46,908 nucleotides of DNA from an uncultured Sutterella sp. (GCA_905206345.1 CAJLGW010000005.1:1-46908); one strand, 5' to 3'; shown: positions 16,414-24,091, counted from the first letter of the stretch. The notes: a model not told the origin generated them from the sequence alone. Numbers and translations: made by a program.

Positions 16414-17309
16414 GATTAGTGATTACAGTTGGTGGTAACGCACTCTTAAAACGAGGCGAATTATTAAGTGCTGCCAATCAAAGAGCCAATGTTCGCACGG
16501 CCTGCGCAGCGATTGCCCGCGTCATGGCCGAGCACGAAGTCGTATTAAGTCATGGCAACGGCCCCCAAGTGGGGCTTTTGGCACTTCAAAACGATGCTTA
16601 TAAAGCCGTCCCTGCCTACCCCTTTGATATTTTGGGGGCCCAAAGTCAGGCCATGATTGGCGTGATGATGGTCGAAGAACTCAAAAACCTTTTGCCTGAA
16701 AAAGACTTTGTCAATCTCGTTACCCGCACCGTTGTCAGTGCAACGGATCCCGCCTTTGATCATCCGACGAAATTTATTGGCCCGGTTTTAACGAAAGATG
16801 AAGCTCACGTTTTAGCAAAAGAAAAAGGCTGGGTGATCAAACCCGACGGTGAACATTTCCGACGTGTAATCGCAAGCCCTGAGCCCGTAGAGATTTTGGA
16901 GTTACCTGCGATTAAAACGCTTTTAGAAAATGGCTTTAATGTGATTGCCGCAGGTGGCGGAGGCGTCCCCGTCATCTGTGAAAACGGGGTGTACAGAGGC
17001 ATTGAAGCCGTAATAGATAAAGATTTTGCGGCAAGCTTATTAGCGATTGAATTAAAAGCTGAACGCTTGATTATCGCCACGGATGTTGATGGCGTTTACG
17101 AGGATTGGGGCAAGCCCAATCAAAAGCGTATTGATCGCATTGGCGCAGAAGAATTACTTAAGGGGAAGTGGGCGCCGGGCTCCATGGGCCCTAAAGTCAA
17201 AGCCGCTTGTCAGTACGTTTTAAAAACTAAAAAAACAGCCACCATTGGAGCGCTTCATGAGATTGAAGCCATGGTGGCCGGTCAGAAAGGAACAATGATC
17301 GTTCCTTAA
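16410..17309 (+). CDS. arcC: Carbamate kinase coupled to the hydrogenase operon
   Basis: 299 residues, GTG start at 16410 overlapping the rubredoxin stop by 4 bases. It interconverts ATP, carbamate and carbamoyl phosphate. Family motifs are present: TVGGNALLKRG at the start, SHGNGPQVGLLA near residue 47, AAGGGGVPV near 180, IDKDFAASLLA near 205, TDVDGVY and GSMGPKVKAA near 255. In arginine fermentation it sits with arcA/arcB, which are absent here. Because HypF needs carbamoyl phosphate, the likely role in this setting is to supply it, or to recycle carbamate; that part is inference. The next gene is convergent, so this ends the operon. Confidence 0.95.
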   Translation: MRLVITVGGNALLKRGELLSAANQRANVRTACAAIARVMAEHEVVLSHGNGPQVGLLALQNDAYKAVPAYPFDILGAQSQAMIGVMMVEELKNLLPEKDFVNLVTRTVVSATDPAFDHPTKFIGPVLTKDEAHVLAKEKGWVIKPDGEHFRRVIASPEPVEILELPAIKTLLENGFNVIAAGGGGVPVICENGVYRGIEAVIDKDFAASLLAIELKAERLIIATDVDGVYEDWGKPNQKRIDRIGAEELLKGKWAPGSMGPKVKAACQYVLKTKKTATIGALHEIEAMVAGQKGTMIVP

Positions 17310-17327
17310 CTCAGATAACCGAACAGA

Positions 17328-17675
17328 TTAACGGCAGCGATAAGCGCGACCGATATTGGTGATGTTTTCTAACGAATTGTTTTCATCGGTACTGTTAAAT
17401 GAATCCGTAATCAAAACAACATTGGCGCCAAGCTTGGCGGCTTCGTTTCTCAAATCATTACGAGCCCCTAAGGCGAGATTCTTGTTGGGCGTCCAGTTGC
17501 CCGTAATCCAATTGCCTTGAGAACCAGCTACTTCACCGACAAACTCGCAACGGTCGGCGTATTCTTGCGGCATGCTTTGAACGATCACCACTTGTTGGCC
17601 TTGCGGAGTCACAGAAGTAGCTGCACAACCCGTCAATAACAACAACGGAAGAGAGGCTAAAAGAATCTTTTTCAT
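17328..17675 (-). CDS. Small DUF4156-like outer-membrane lipoprotein
   Basis: 115 residues from ATG 17675, chosen because it begins MKKILLASLPLLLLTGC, a compact lipoprotein signal with lipobox LTGC; a longer frame (17702) adds nine residues. The mature part is about 100 residues with a C-terminal IGRAYRC ending and two further cysteines (one mid-protein in DRCEFVGEV) that could form a disulfide. The segment ARNDLRNEAAKLGANVVLI is typical of DUF4156 proteins. Function unknown. Convergent to arcC and separated from it by 18 bases. Confidence 0.75.
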   Translation of the reverse strand: MKKILLASLPLLLLTGCAATSVTPQGQQVVIVQSMPQEYADRCEFVGEVAGSQGNWITGNWTPNKNLALGARNDLRNEAAKLGANVVLITDSFNSTDENNSLENITNIGRAYRCR

Positions 17676-17736
17676 GATGTTTTGATATTTAAAATTTTGC
17701 ATCCGTTAAGTTTAATAGAAAATCACGAATAGACAA

Positions 17737-17768
17737 AGAAAAACGCGAGCTCCGAAGAACTCGCGTTT
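17737..17768 (-). terminator. Terminator of the cytochrome b (frdC-like) gene
   Basis: On the - strand AAACGCGAG and CTCGCGTTT form a 9-bp stem whose inner part can extend to a TTCG tetraloop, followed by T residues. It closes the frdC-like gene as a single-gene transcript. The symmetric T/A flanks make it potentially bidirectional. Confidence 0.88.
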
Positions 17769-17796
17769 GGTAACTTTTAAATCCGATTAGGGATTA

Positions 17797-18588
17797 TTAG
17801 TTCCACCAGTTGTTGACCGGTTCGTACTTAACGATCGGTTCGCCAGAGTTGACGAGTTCCTTACCGTTGCTGTAGTACGTCCACATCGTCAAGGAACCGC
17901 AAGCGATCATAGCGACCACGAGGCAGTACATGATCTTGCGGAGAGCTTCACGGTTGCCGGCGCAAACATCCCACTTGACGGCCAAGCGGTACAAACCGAT
18001 CATGCCGTGCAATTCGGTAGCAACCAAGAAGATGAACGTCCAGACCAAACCGTTGTGATACGTGTGAACGGAAGAAAGGTTAGGTCCAATGGAGTGCGGG
18101 TCAAGCAACATCGGCGTGACGTGCGGGAAAACCATGCCCGTCAAGATCACAGCGGTCACGATTTGAACGATCCAAAGCGTGGTGTCGCGGTGAGCGATGA
18201 ATTGATATTGGCCCTTGATGTTATGGAACATGCGATAGCTCGTCGGGAAACGACGCAAAGCCATCAAGGCGTGGATGATAACGAGGAGCGTGATAACGCC
18301 AACGAAAACAACGTGCATCCAAGCTTGTTCTTCACCGAAGATCGGATAACCGCCGGAGAAAGCAACCAAGTTCCAGAAAACGTCTTTGCCCAATTGAATG
18401 GAGCTCGTGAAAGCCATGTGGCAGAACAAGAACAAGCCCAACAAGAGACCCGTGACGGATTGTGCAACGTCACAGTAAGCCGGCCACTTGCTTGCGCGCT
18501 TGGCGTTAGTCAATTCCACACCGGCGATGACTTCTTCAGACGTCGGGGTGTTGGAATACTTTTCTAAGTCAGTGGTATACATCGACAT
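17797..18588 (-). CDS. frdC: Fumarate-reductase-type di-heme cytochrome b subunit, solitary
   Basis: 263 residues with five hydrophobic helices; resembles the Wolinella-type FrdC subunit that anchors fumarate reductase and exchanges electrons with menaquinone. Histidines in LFCHMAF, WMHVVFVG, VIIHALMALRR, VHTYHNGLVW and ELHGMIGLYR are in or next to helices and are suited to two hemes b. The catalytic frdA and frdB genes are not adjacent: upstream lies upp, and downstream a terminator and a lipoprotein. They may be elsewhere. Functionally it would suit an H2-to-fumarate respiratory chain with the hydrogenase just described. Confidence 0.87.
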   Translation of the reverse strand: MSMYTTDLEKYSNTPTSEEVIAGVELTNAKRASKWPAYCDVAQSVTGLLLGLFLFCHMAFTSSIQLGKDVFWNLVAFSGGYPIFGEEQAWMHVVFVGVITLLVIIHALMALRRFPTSYRMFHNIKGQYQFIAHRDTTLWIVQIVTAVILTGMVFPHVTPMLLDPHSIGPNLSSVHTYHNGLVWTFIFLVATELHGMIGLYRLAVKWDVCAGNREALRKIMYCLVVAMIACGSLTMWTYYSNGKELVNSGEPIVKYEPVNNWWN

Positions 18589-18895
18589 GATGAGAGTTTA
18601 CCTTTATAAGAAGTTATGTCCTAAATTAAACGCGGTCCAAAGCATCTAATCAGACTCTATCAAATAGTAAAAATGTCCGAACGGACACGATTACCATTCC
18701 GACATACGAATGATCTACCATTTTCATGTAAAAAGGTTTGCGTTATGTCAGAAGTTTTGCTCTTTTTTCAGATTATTTTAAGCTTCAAAAGAGTAAAAAC
18801 GAGGGTTAACCCTATATAGTTGCTTAATTATTCGTCAAATGATGTAAAAGCGTTGGGGTTAACCCTTAATTTCTTGGTTTGGAAATTTACAATGA
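18589..18895. promoter_or_regulatory. Regulatory gap between upp and the frdC-like gene with paired palindromes
   Basis: 307 bases with no gene. Three perfect inverted repeats are visible: TGTCCG/CGGACA at 18674-18687, AGGGTTAACCCT at 18802-18813, and GGGTTAACCC at 18856-18865. The last two share the same core, and their centres are 53 bases apart, about five helical turns. The region is AT-rich and should hold the promoter of the frdC-like gene. I could not choose a single convincing -35/-10 pair. Confidence 0.5.
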
Positions 18896-19543
18896 TTAAA
18901 GCGTACCGAACAAGCGGTCACCGGCATCACCCAAACCCGGAACGATGTAAGCCTTTTCGTTCAAATGATCGTCCAAGCTTGCCGTAAAGACCTTAATATC
19001 GGGGTGCAATTCTTGGAAGGTCTTCATCCCTTCAGGAGCGCACAATAAGCAAATAAAGACAATGCGATCGGCCGGTACATTGCGCTTTTTAAGTACGTCC
19101 ACAGCGTGAGCGGCAGAGTAACCCGTGGCCATCATCGGATCGACAACAAAGAACGTGCGATCTTGCACTTCGGGCAACTTCACCAAATATTCCACCGGGC
19201 GGTGATTTTCATCGCGATACATACCGATGTGACCGACACGAGCGCCCGGCATCAAATCCAAAAAGCCATCAGCCATACCAAGGCCGGCACGCAAAACCGG
19301 AACGATAACAGGCTTTTTACCCGACAAGAACGGCGCATCGTATTCGCACAACGGCGTCTCAATCATGCGCGTCGTCAAGGGGAGATCACGCGTGACTTCA
19401 TAGCCCATCAAAACGGTGATTTCACGCAACAGGGCGCAAAAATCCTTTGACGGGGTATCCTTTTTACGCATGATGGAGAGTTTGTGCTGAATCAGCGGAT
19501 GGTCAATGATGTTCAAATTAGGGAAACGAGAATCTTGACGCAT
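18896..19543 (-). CDS. upp: Uracil phosphoribosyltransferase
   Basis: 215 residues. Salvages uracil to UMP with PRPP in the cytoplasm. The PRPP-binding loop VDPMMATGYSA (about 134-144) and C-terminal PGLGDAGDRLFGT are diagnostic, as is TRMIETPLCEY. Length is normal. It is transcribed alone, with a 307-base gap downstream and a divergent lapA-like gene upstream. The uracil permease often found beside upp is absent. Confidence 0.97.
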   Translation of the reverse strand: MRQDSRFPNLNIIDHPLIQHKLSIMRKKDTPSKDFCALLREITVLMGYEVTRDLPLTTRMIETPLCEYDAPFLSGKKPVIVPVLRAGLGMADGFLDLMPGARVGHIGMYRDENHRPVEYLVKLPEVQDRTFFVVDPMMATGYSAAHAVDVLKKRNVPADRIVFICLLCAPEGMKTFQELHPDIKVFTASLDDHLNEKAYIVPGLGDAGDRLFGTL

Positions 19544-19687
19544 TTAAATGTCCTTCCATTGAAGAGGTTAACTTAATAATCTTAGCGGTTTCTATTCTGA
19601 ATTGTGAGCGATTTTAAAAAAAGGGACCAAAAAGCCTCGAGAGTGTTAAAGTTAGAGGGAAATTCATTTCAACAGTAAGAGTTAAAA

Positions 19688-20221
19688 ATGCATCTTCGAA
19701 CCGTTTTTTTAATCCTTTTGTTAATCTTTTGCTCCATCTTCCTTGTAGTGAACTGGGAAGGGGTCATGGCACCGGTGACGGTGAATCTCCTTTACACAGA
19801 AACGCAAGCACCGTTAGGTTTAATTTTGCTATTGGGCCCGGGTCTTTTGATCTTGGTTTGCCTGATTTATGGCTTTGTCCAACAAGCCGCACTTGCCATG
19901 GAGTTGCGTCGCGTTCATCGTCAATTGCAAAACGCTCAAGATTTGGCTTCCAAGGCTGAACTTTCTCGCTTTAATGATTTGAAAAAAGACATCGATCAAC
20001 AAATCAAAAAGCTTCAAGATAAGAGCAGTGAGCAACACGCTGCCTTAACGACGAAGTTAACGGCCATTGAAGAAGAATTGGAAAGCAATACCCGCGTGAC
20101 CATTGATTCGATTTCGGCAAGCGTCGGTGAAGTTGAAGATCGCTTAACGCAGCTTGTGGATTGGGCGGGTGGCAAATCAGTGACGATCACTGAAAAAGAA
20201 AAGACAGAAAAGGCAGAATAG
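19688..20221 (+). CDS. LapA/DUF1049-like membrane protein with coiled coil
   Basis: 177 residues. Two N-terminal transmembrane helices (about 4-24 and 43-66) flank a short periplasmic loop, the layout of LapA (YciS) proteins that work with LapB in controlling lipopolysaccharide synthesis. A long cytoplasmic coiled coil follows (about 72-165), rich in Lys, Glu and Gln, longer than in LapA of E. coli. No lapB is adjacent. The family assignment rests on the N-terminal layout, so the function is tentative. Confidence 0.7.
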   Translation: MHLRTVFLILLLIFCSIFLVVNWEGVMAPVTVNLLYTETQAPLGLILLLGPGLLILVCLIYGFVQQAALAMELRRVHRQLQNAQDLASKAELSRFNDLKKDIDQQIKKLQDKSSEQHAALTTKLTAIEEELESNTRVTIDSISASVGEVEDRLTQLVDWAGGKSVTITEKEKTEKAE

Positions 20222-20238
20222 TTTTTCCAGGCTAATGC

Positions 20239-20273
20239 AAAAGAGGTTAGACGTTTGAAATCTAACCTCTTTT
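20239..20273. terminator. Bidirectional terminator between lapA-like gene and metI
   Basis: AAAAGAGGTTAGA (20239-20251) and TCTAACCTCTTTT (20261-20273) form a perfect 13-bp stem, with T-rich DNA following on + and A-rich preceding. It serves the convergent lapA-like and metI genes. Confidence 0.92.
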
Positions 20274-20295
20274 AATTTTTGTGTGTTGTGTGCGA

Positions 20296-20949
20296 TTAGC
20301 GCTTAGAGACTTTTCGTACGCACCAGTCACCGAAACTTTGGATGACCTGAACAAACACGATCAAAATCAACACCACGGTCCACATCACATCAGGCATGTA
20401 GCGGTTATGACCGTAACGGATACCGATGTCGCCCAAACCACCGCCACCAATGGCACCTGCCATGGCGGAGTAACCCACCAAGGTCACAATGGCAATCGTG
20501 ACACAGGCAACAATGCCGGGTAAGGCTTCAGGCAATAAAACCTTATTGATGATTTGTATATTGGTGGCACCCATTGATTGAGCAGCTTCAATCAAACCGC
20601 GATCAACTTCACGCAAGCTCGTTTCTACCAAGCGGGCAATGAAGGGGGCCACACCAATGACTAACGGCACGAGCGTTGCCGTGGTTCCAATCGTTGTTCC
20701 GACGAGCAAACGCGTTAACGGGTAGATGGCGACCAACAAAATGATAAAAGGTGTGGAGCGCACGGCGTTAACCAAAACGCCCACCACGGCGTTTGTGCCT
20801 AGGCGAGGCATTAAGCCGTCTTTGTCGGTCACGTGAAGTAAGACACCTAAAGGAATACCGATCACGCTACCTAAGATACCGCTACCGATCACCATGATGA
20901 CCGTTTCGACAAAACCGTCACCTAACAGGGCAATAATTTCGGGACTCAT
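20296..20949 (-). CDS. metI: Methionine ABC transporter permease MetI
   Basis: 217 residues, five to six membrane helices, with the ABC-permease EAA-type loop EAAQSMGATNIQIINKVLLPEALPG region near 140-165 (only part cited here as motif). Imports D/L-methionine with MetN and a MetQ lipoprotein. The start overlaps metN by 4 bases (ATGA). No metQ follows: downstream is a terminator and a convergent gene, so the binding protein must be encoded elsewhere. Confidence 0.93.
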   Translation of the reverse strand: MSPEIIALLGDGFVETVIMVIGSGILGSVIGIPLGVLLHVTDKDGLMPRLGTNAVVGVLVNAVRSTPFIILLVAIYPLTRLLVGTTIGTTATLVPLVIGVAPFIARLVETSLREVDRGLIEAAQSMGATNIQIINKVLLPEALPGIVACVTIAIVTLVGYSAMAGAIGGGGLGDIGIRYGHNRYMPDVMWTVVLILIVFVQVIQSFGDWCVRKVSKR

Positions 20950-21995
20950 AACGGCACCTCTTCAAATTCAACGTGATTTTGAGCTAAAAACTCAGTTGCA
21001 GCTTCAAAGGTTTGTTGATCCGGGCTTTCAGCCAAAATGGTCAACATCCCGAAGTTAGAACCTTGGAGCTCTTCGACTTGCCCCTGCAAAATGTTGAAGT
21101 CCACATTGTAGGTGCGCGTCAACATGGAAAGAACGGGGAGCGTCACTTCTGAGCCAATAAAGGTTAAGCGTAACAATTTGGCAAAGCGTCCCTTTTCTTC
21201 GGCTGCGGCAATCAAGGTCTTCACGTTATCAATAATGCGTTGCGGCATATCGTGAATCATGATGTCGGCTAACATGGCGCGCGTCGTAGGGTGCTTCGGG
21301 TGACGGAAGACGTCTAAAACGGTACCGGCTTCGACAACCTGACCTTGATCCATCACCACCACACGATGGCAGATTTCTTTCACGACTTCCATTTCGTGCG
21401 TGATCAACACGATCGTGACACCCAAGGTGCGGTTGATGTGTTGCAAGAGTTCAAGCGTTGCACGCGTGGTTTCGGGGTCCAAGGCGCTCGTGGCTTCGTC
21501 AGAGAGCAAAACCATCGGGTCGTTGGCTAAAGCGCGAGCAATGCCCACACGTTGCTTTTGGCCACCGGATAATTGAGATGGGTATTTGTCTTTGTGATCG
21601 TTTAAACCGACCAAGTCAATGAGGTGAGTGACTTTCTTTTCGATTTCAGCCTTAGGCGTCTTTTGCAATTCAAGCGGCAAAGCGATGTTGTCGAAAACGG
21701 TACGAGAGCTCAACAAATTAAAGTGTTGAAAAATCATGCCGATTTTCGTGCGGATTTGACGCAACTGAGCTAAAGAAAGGTCATTGAGACATTGACCATT
21801 GACAACTACACGGCCTTGCGTGGGTTGCGTTAAAAAGTTAATCGTACGAACGAGCGTCGATTTGCCAGCACCGGAGCGACCGATAATACCGAAGATTTCT
21901 CCTTTATTGATATGCAAGGAGACATCCTTTATCGCGTGGACGTCTTTACCGTCCGGTGCTTTAAACGTTTGGGATAAGTGTTCAATCTCAATCAT
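20946..21995 (-). CDS. metN: Methionine ABC transporter ATPase MetN
   Basis: 349 residues. ATPase of the methionine importer. Walker A GRSGAGKST near residue 38, signature LSGGQKQRVGIARAL near 142, Walker B LLSDEAT, and a C-terminal NIL (ACT-like) domain from about 270 to 345 that binds methionine for trans-inhibition. Full family length. Upstream is a 316-base structured gap leading to tRNA-Thr. Confidence 0.95.
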   Translation of the reverse strand: MIEIEHLSQTFKAPDGKDVHAIKDVSLHINKGEIFGIIGRSGAGKSTLVRTINFLTQPTQGRVVVNGQCLNDLSLAQLRQIRTKIGMIFQHFNLLSSRTVFDNIALPLELQKTPKAEIEKKVTHLIDLVGLNDHKDKYPSQLSGGQKQRVGIARALANDPMVLLSDEATSALDPETTRATLELLQHINRTLGVTIVLITHEMEVVKEICHRVVVMDQGQVVEAGTVLDVFRHPKHPTTRAMLADIMIHDMPQRIIDNVKTLIAAAEEKGRFAKLLRLTFIGSEVTLPVLSMLTRTYNVDFNILQGQVEELQGSNFGMLTILAESPDQQTFEAATEFLAQNHVEFEEVPL

Positions 21996-22276
21996 TGTGA
22001 GAGAGGCTTCAAAATAATAAGGAAAAGCAAAAGACTATCACGAATCTGTGATTCTGTCAGGCAAAAAAGATACTTAAGGTCAGAGATGCGATCTGAGCTA
22101 ATCATTAGCCAATAGAAGGGGCCCAAAAACGCACCGGAAATGATCAAATGCCGTTTGTCCTGAGTTTGAAAGACGGGCTATGTGTCATCATCAAAACGGC
22201 CCTTGAGCAGGAATTGTCCCCACAAAGTTTGCATTGTTCGTTTCTTGGGGTGGGGAATTTTTCTTGAAGCAGAAAA
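21996..22276. promoter_or_regulatory. Leader region of metNI with several inverted repeats
   Basis: On the - strand a promoter-like pair TTGCCT, 18-base spacer, TGATAG lies near 22035-22065, overlapping small palindromes (ATCAC/GTGAT; GAATC/GATTC). Further upstream are GCTAATCATTAGC (22097-22109, perfect), GCCGTTT paired with AAACGGC about 40 bases apart (around 22150-22200), and CCCCAC (22218-22223) paired with GTGGGG (22250-22255) followed by a T run on +. No SAM or other riboswitch class was recognised. No MetJ-type AGACGTCT repeats are seen. Confidence 0.35.
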
Positions 22277-22302
22277 CAAAAAACTCGTTCAACTGAACGA
22301 GT
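22277..22302 (-). terminator. Terminator of tRNA-Thr
   Basis: On the - strand CTCGTTC and GAACGAG (22284-22301) form a stem with a four-base loop, flanked by an A-T pair and followed by a run of T residues. It begins 10 bases after the tRNA 3' end. Confidence 0.9.
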
Positions 22303-22311
22303 CTTGAAGTA

Positions 22312-22387
22312 TGGTGCCGGTTAGAAGACTTGAACTCCCGACCTTCTCATTACGAATGAGCTGCTCTACCAACTGAGCTAAACCGGC
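22312..22387 (-). tRNA. tRNA-Thr (anticodon CGT)
   Basis: 76 bases including an encoded CCA. The acceptor stem GCCGGTT/AACCGGC, D arm GCTC/GAGC, T loop GTTCAAGTC and anticodon loop TTCGTAA are all present. Reads ACG codons. Confidence 0.96.
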
Positions 22388-22513
22388 TTTCCATTTAGTA
22401 TCTCCGTGCATCGGAGAAGTGGAATTATGCAGATGTTTTTTAAAGATTGCAAGTCTTTTTTATAAATATTTTTAATATTTTTGTCGAAGTCTTAAAAATC
22501 AAACGGTTATTGG

Positions 22514-23323
22514 TTAAAGCGCCATTGCCGCTCTATAGAGCATGTAAGCAGACAAGACAAACAACAAACTGGCGAAAATGCGTTTCAAGGGTTTGGTGTC
22601 CATGCCGTGCGCCATTTTTGCACCCAGCGGGGCAGTTAAAACACTACAAGCCGCAACGGAGAAAAGGGCCGGTAAATACAAAAAGCCCAAGGAATATTCC
22701 GGCATACCGGGAATGTTCCATCCGCTGATGATGTAACCGATGGTACCGGCAAAGGCAATCGGGAAACCCAACGCAGCAGACGTGCCCACGGCTTTGTGAA
22801 TCGGGACGTTGCAAGAAGTCATAAGCGGCACCGAAATAAAGCCACCACCGGCGCCCACTAAAGAGGATACGGAACCCACAACCGTACCGGCTGCCGCAAT
22901 ACCTAAGTAACCGGGTAATTGACGAGTACTGACGGTTTTCTTACCGAAAAACATTCTCAAGGCCGAATACATCACGAAGCAGCCAAAGAGTAAAGAGATG
23001 GCAAAGTTAGACAACATGCCAGAAATCTGAGCACCGATTAAAGCACCGAGAAGAATCCCGGGGGCGCCTGCCATCACCACCTTCCAGAGAACCGCACCGT
23101 GCGCATTGTGGGCGCGTACGCTCGAAGCAGAGGTAAAAACAATGGTTGCCAAACTCGTTGCAATGGCAACGTGAACCCCGACTTCATCGGGAACAACGCC
23201 ACCAGCCAAAATCATGGTTAAAAACGGGGTTAACACCATCCCGCCCCCAATACCTAATAAACCGGCTAAAAAGCCGGTACAGCAGCCCAAGGCGGCAAGC
23301 AGGATAAGGGTAGTGACTTCCAT
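22514..23323 (-). CDS. TauE/SafE (DUF81) family membrane permease
   Basis: 269 residues with about eight hydrophobic helices. Members export sulfite, sulfoacetate and related anions, but most are uncharacterised. The repeated glycine-rich motifs GLLGIGGGMVLTP (near 23) and SLVGAGGGFISVPLM (near 160) are the hallmark of the family. It begins one base after the EVE-domain gene, so the two are probably cotranscribed. The substrate cannot be inferred. Confidence 0.88.
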   Translation of the reverse strand: MEVTTLILLAALGCCTGFLAGLLGIGGGMVLTPFLTMILAGGVVPDEVGVHVAIATSLATIVFTSASSVRAHNAHGAVLWKVVMAGAPGILLGALIGAQISGMLSNFAISLLFGCFVMYSALRMFFGKKTVSTRQLPGYLGIAAAGTVVGSVSSLVGAGGGFISVPLMTSCNVPIHKAVGTSAALGFPIAFAGTIGYIISGWNIPGMPEYSLGFLYLPALFSVAACSVLTAPLGAKMAHGMDTKPLKRIFASLLFVLSAYMLYRAAMAL

Positions 23324-23324
23324 T

Positions 23325-23795
23325 TTAGATGGCCTTTACAAGGTGAGTAACAATAAACGTGTATTCGTCTTCGGTGACGGGCGTAATGGAGAGACGATTG
23401 CCTTTTTGAAGCACTTTCATCTCTTTGAGCTCTTCGTGTTGACGAAGCTCATTGATGCCAATTAGAGCGACTTCTTGATCGACTTCGATATCGACACAAA
23501 CCCAGCGGGGATTTTCTCGCGTGGACTTGGGATCGTAGTAGTCATTTTTTGGATCGAATTGCGTTTCGTCCGGATGAACAGAAGTGGCCACGTGAGCTAA
23601 ACCAACGATACCGGGTTCTTTGCAAGAGGAGTGGTAGAAAAAGACTCGATCGCCAACCTGCATCTCATCTCGCATAAAGTTTCTTGCTTGGTAGTTTCGA
23701 ATGCCAAACCAAGGAACACGGTGTTGAGGCATTTGCAGAACGCTTTGTACGGAGCACTCTGAAGGCTCCGATTTCATCAGCCAGAGTTTCGACAT
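23325..23795 (-). CDS. EVE-domain protein (thymocyte nuclear protein 1 family)
   Basis: 156 residues, a single EVE domain of the PUA-like fold that is thought to bind modified bases in DNA or RNA. Family motifs are WLMKSEPSE at the start, WFGIRNYQARNFMRD near 29-43, GDRVFFYHSSCKEPGIVGLA and the central DPKNDYYDPKS. Length is usual. The position immediately downstream of a probable 6S RNA matches what is common in Beta- and Gammaproteobacteria. Confidence 0.92.
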   Translation of the reverse strand: MSKLWLMKSEPSECSVQSVLQMPQHRVPWFGIRNYQARNFMRDEMQVGDRVFFYHSSCKEPGIVGLAHVATSVHPDETQFDPKNDYYDPKSTRENPRWVCVDIEVDQEVALIGINELRQHEELKEMKVLQKGNRLSITPVTEDEYTFIVTHLVKAI

Positions 23796-23807
23796 GAATC
23801 ACGCTTT

Positions 23808-23970
23808 GAAAAAAGAGAAGTCCCCATAAGGGTTGCCTTGCATCCTGAGTCCGAAGAATCAAGAGCGGTCACCTCTGAAGCGGGTTTCGGGGAAGCATCA
23901 CGTGCCTCCGCACCACCGGCCCCAAGACCAGTAACCTAAGTGTTTAAGCATTGGAACAAGGAATCTTAAA
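23808..23970 (-). ncRNA. ssrS: Probable 6S RNA
   Basis: The gene-free stretch before the EVE gene folds like 6S RNA on the - strand. A closing stem pairs CCTTG..CC with GG..CAAGG. Then comes a large central bubble (about 16 and 21 bases), a long arm with GGUUAC/GUGACC and UUGGGG/CCCCGA helices, and a GUGC-GGAG-GCAC end loop. Upstream are TTGGGC (24006-24011), an 18-base spacer and TATAAG (23982-23987), and the 3' end runs into a T-rich stretch. 6S binds sigma-70 RNA polymerase. Ends are approximate; because such folds are nearly symmetric, the opposite strand cannot be excluded. Confidence 0.55.
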
Positions 23971-23974
23971 GCAA

Positions 23975-24011
23975 CTTATAACTTATAGGGACATGACTAA
24001 TTTTGGCCCAA
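23975..24011 (-). promoter_or_regulatory. Promoter of the probable 6S RNA
   Basis: TTGGGC at 24006-24011 and TATAAG at 23982-23987 (- strand reading), spacer 18 bases; a second TATAAG follows at 23975-23980. It is the best promoter-like sequence on either side of the structured RNA. Confidence 0.5.
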
Positions 24012-24091
24012 ATTGCAGAAAAAAACAATGGGGAAAATTGCTCTAATTGCAACAATTTTCCCCATCATAGTCTTGACAAATTGGTTTTGTG

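Noticed and set aside
23796..24000. 4.5S (SRP) RNA, tmRNA or a known riboswitch in place of 6S
   Set aside because: The conserved SRP GGAAG/AGCA loop, tmRNA tRNA-like end and common riboswitch cores are absent.
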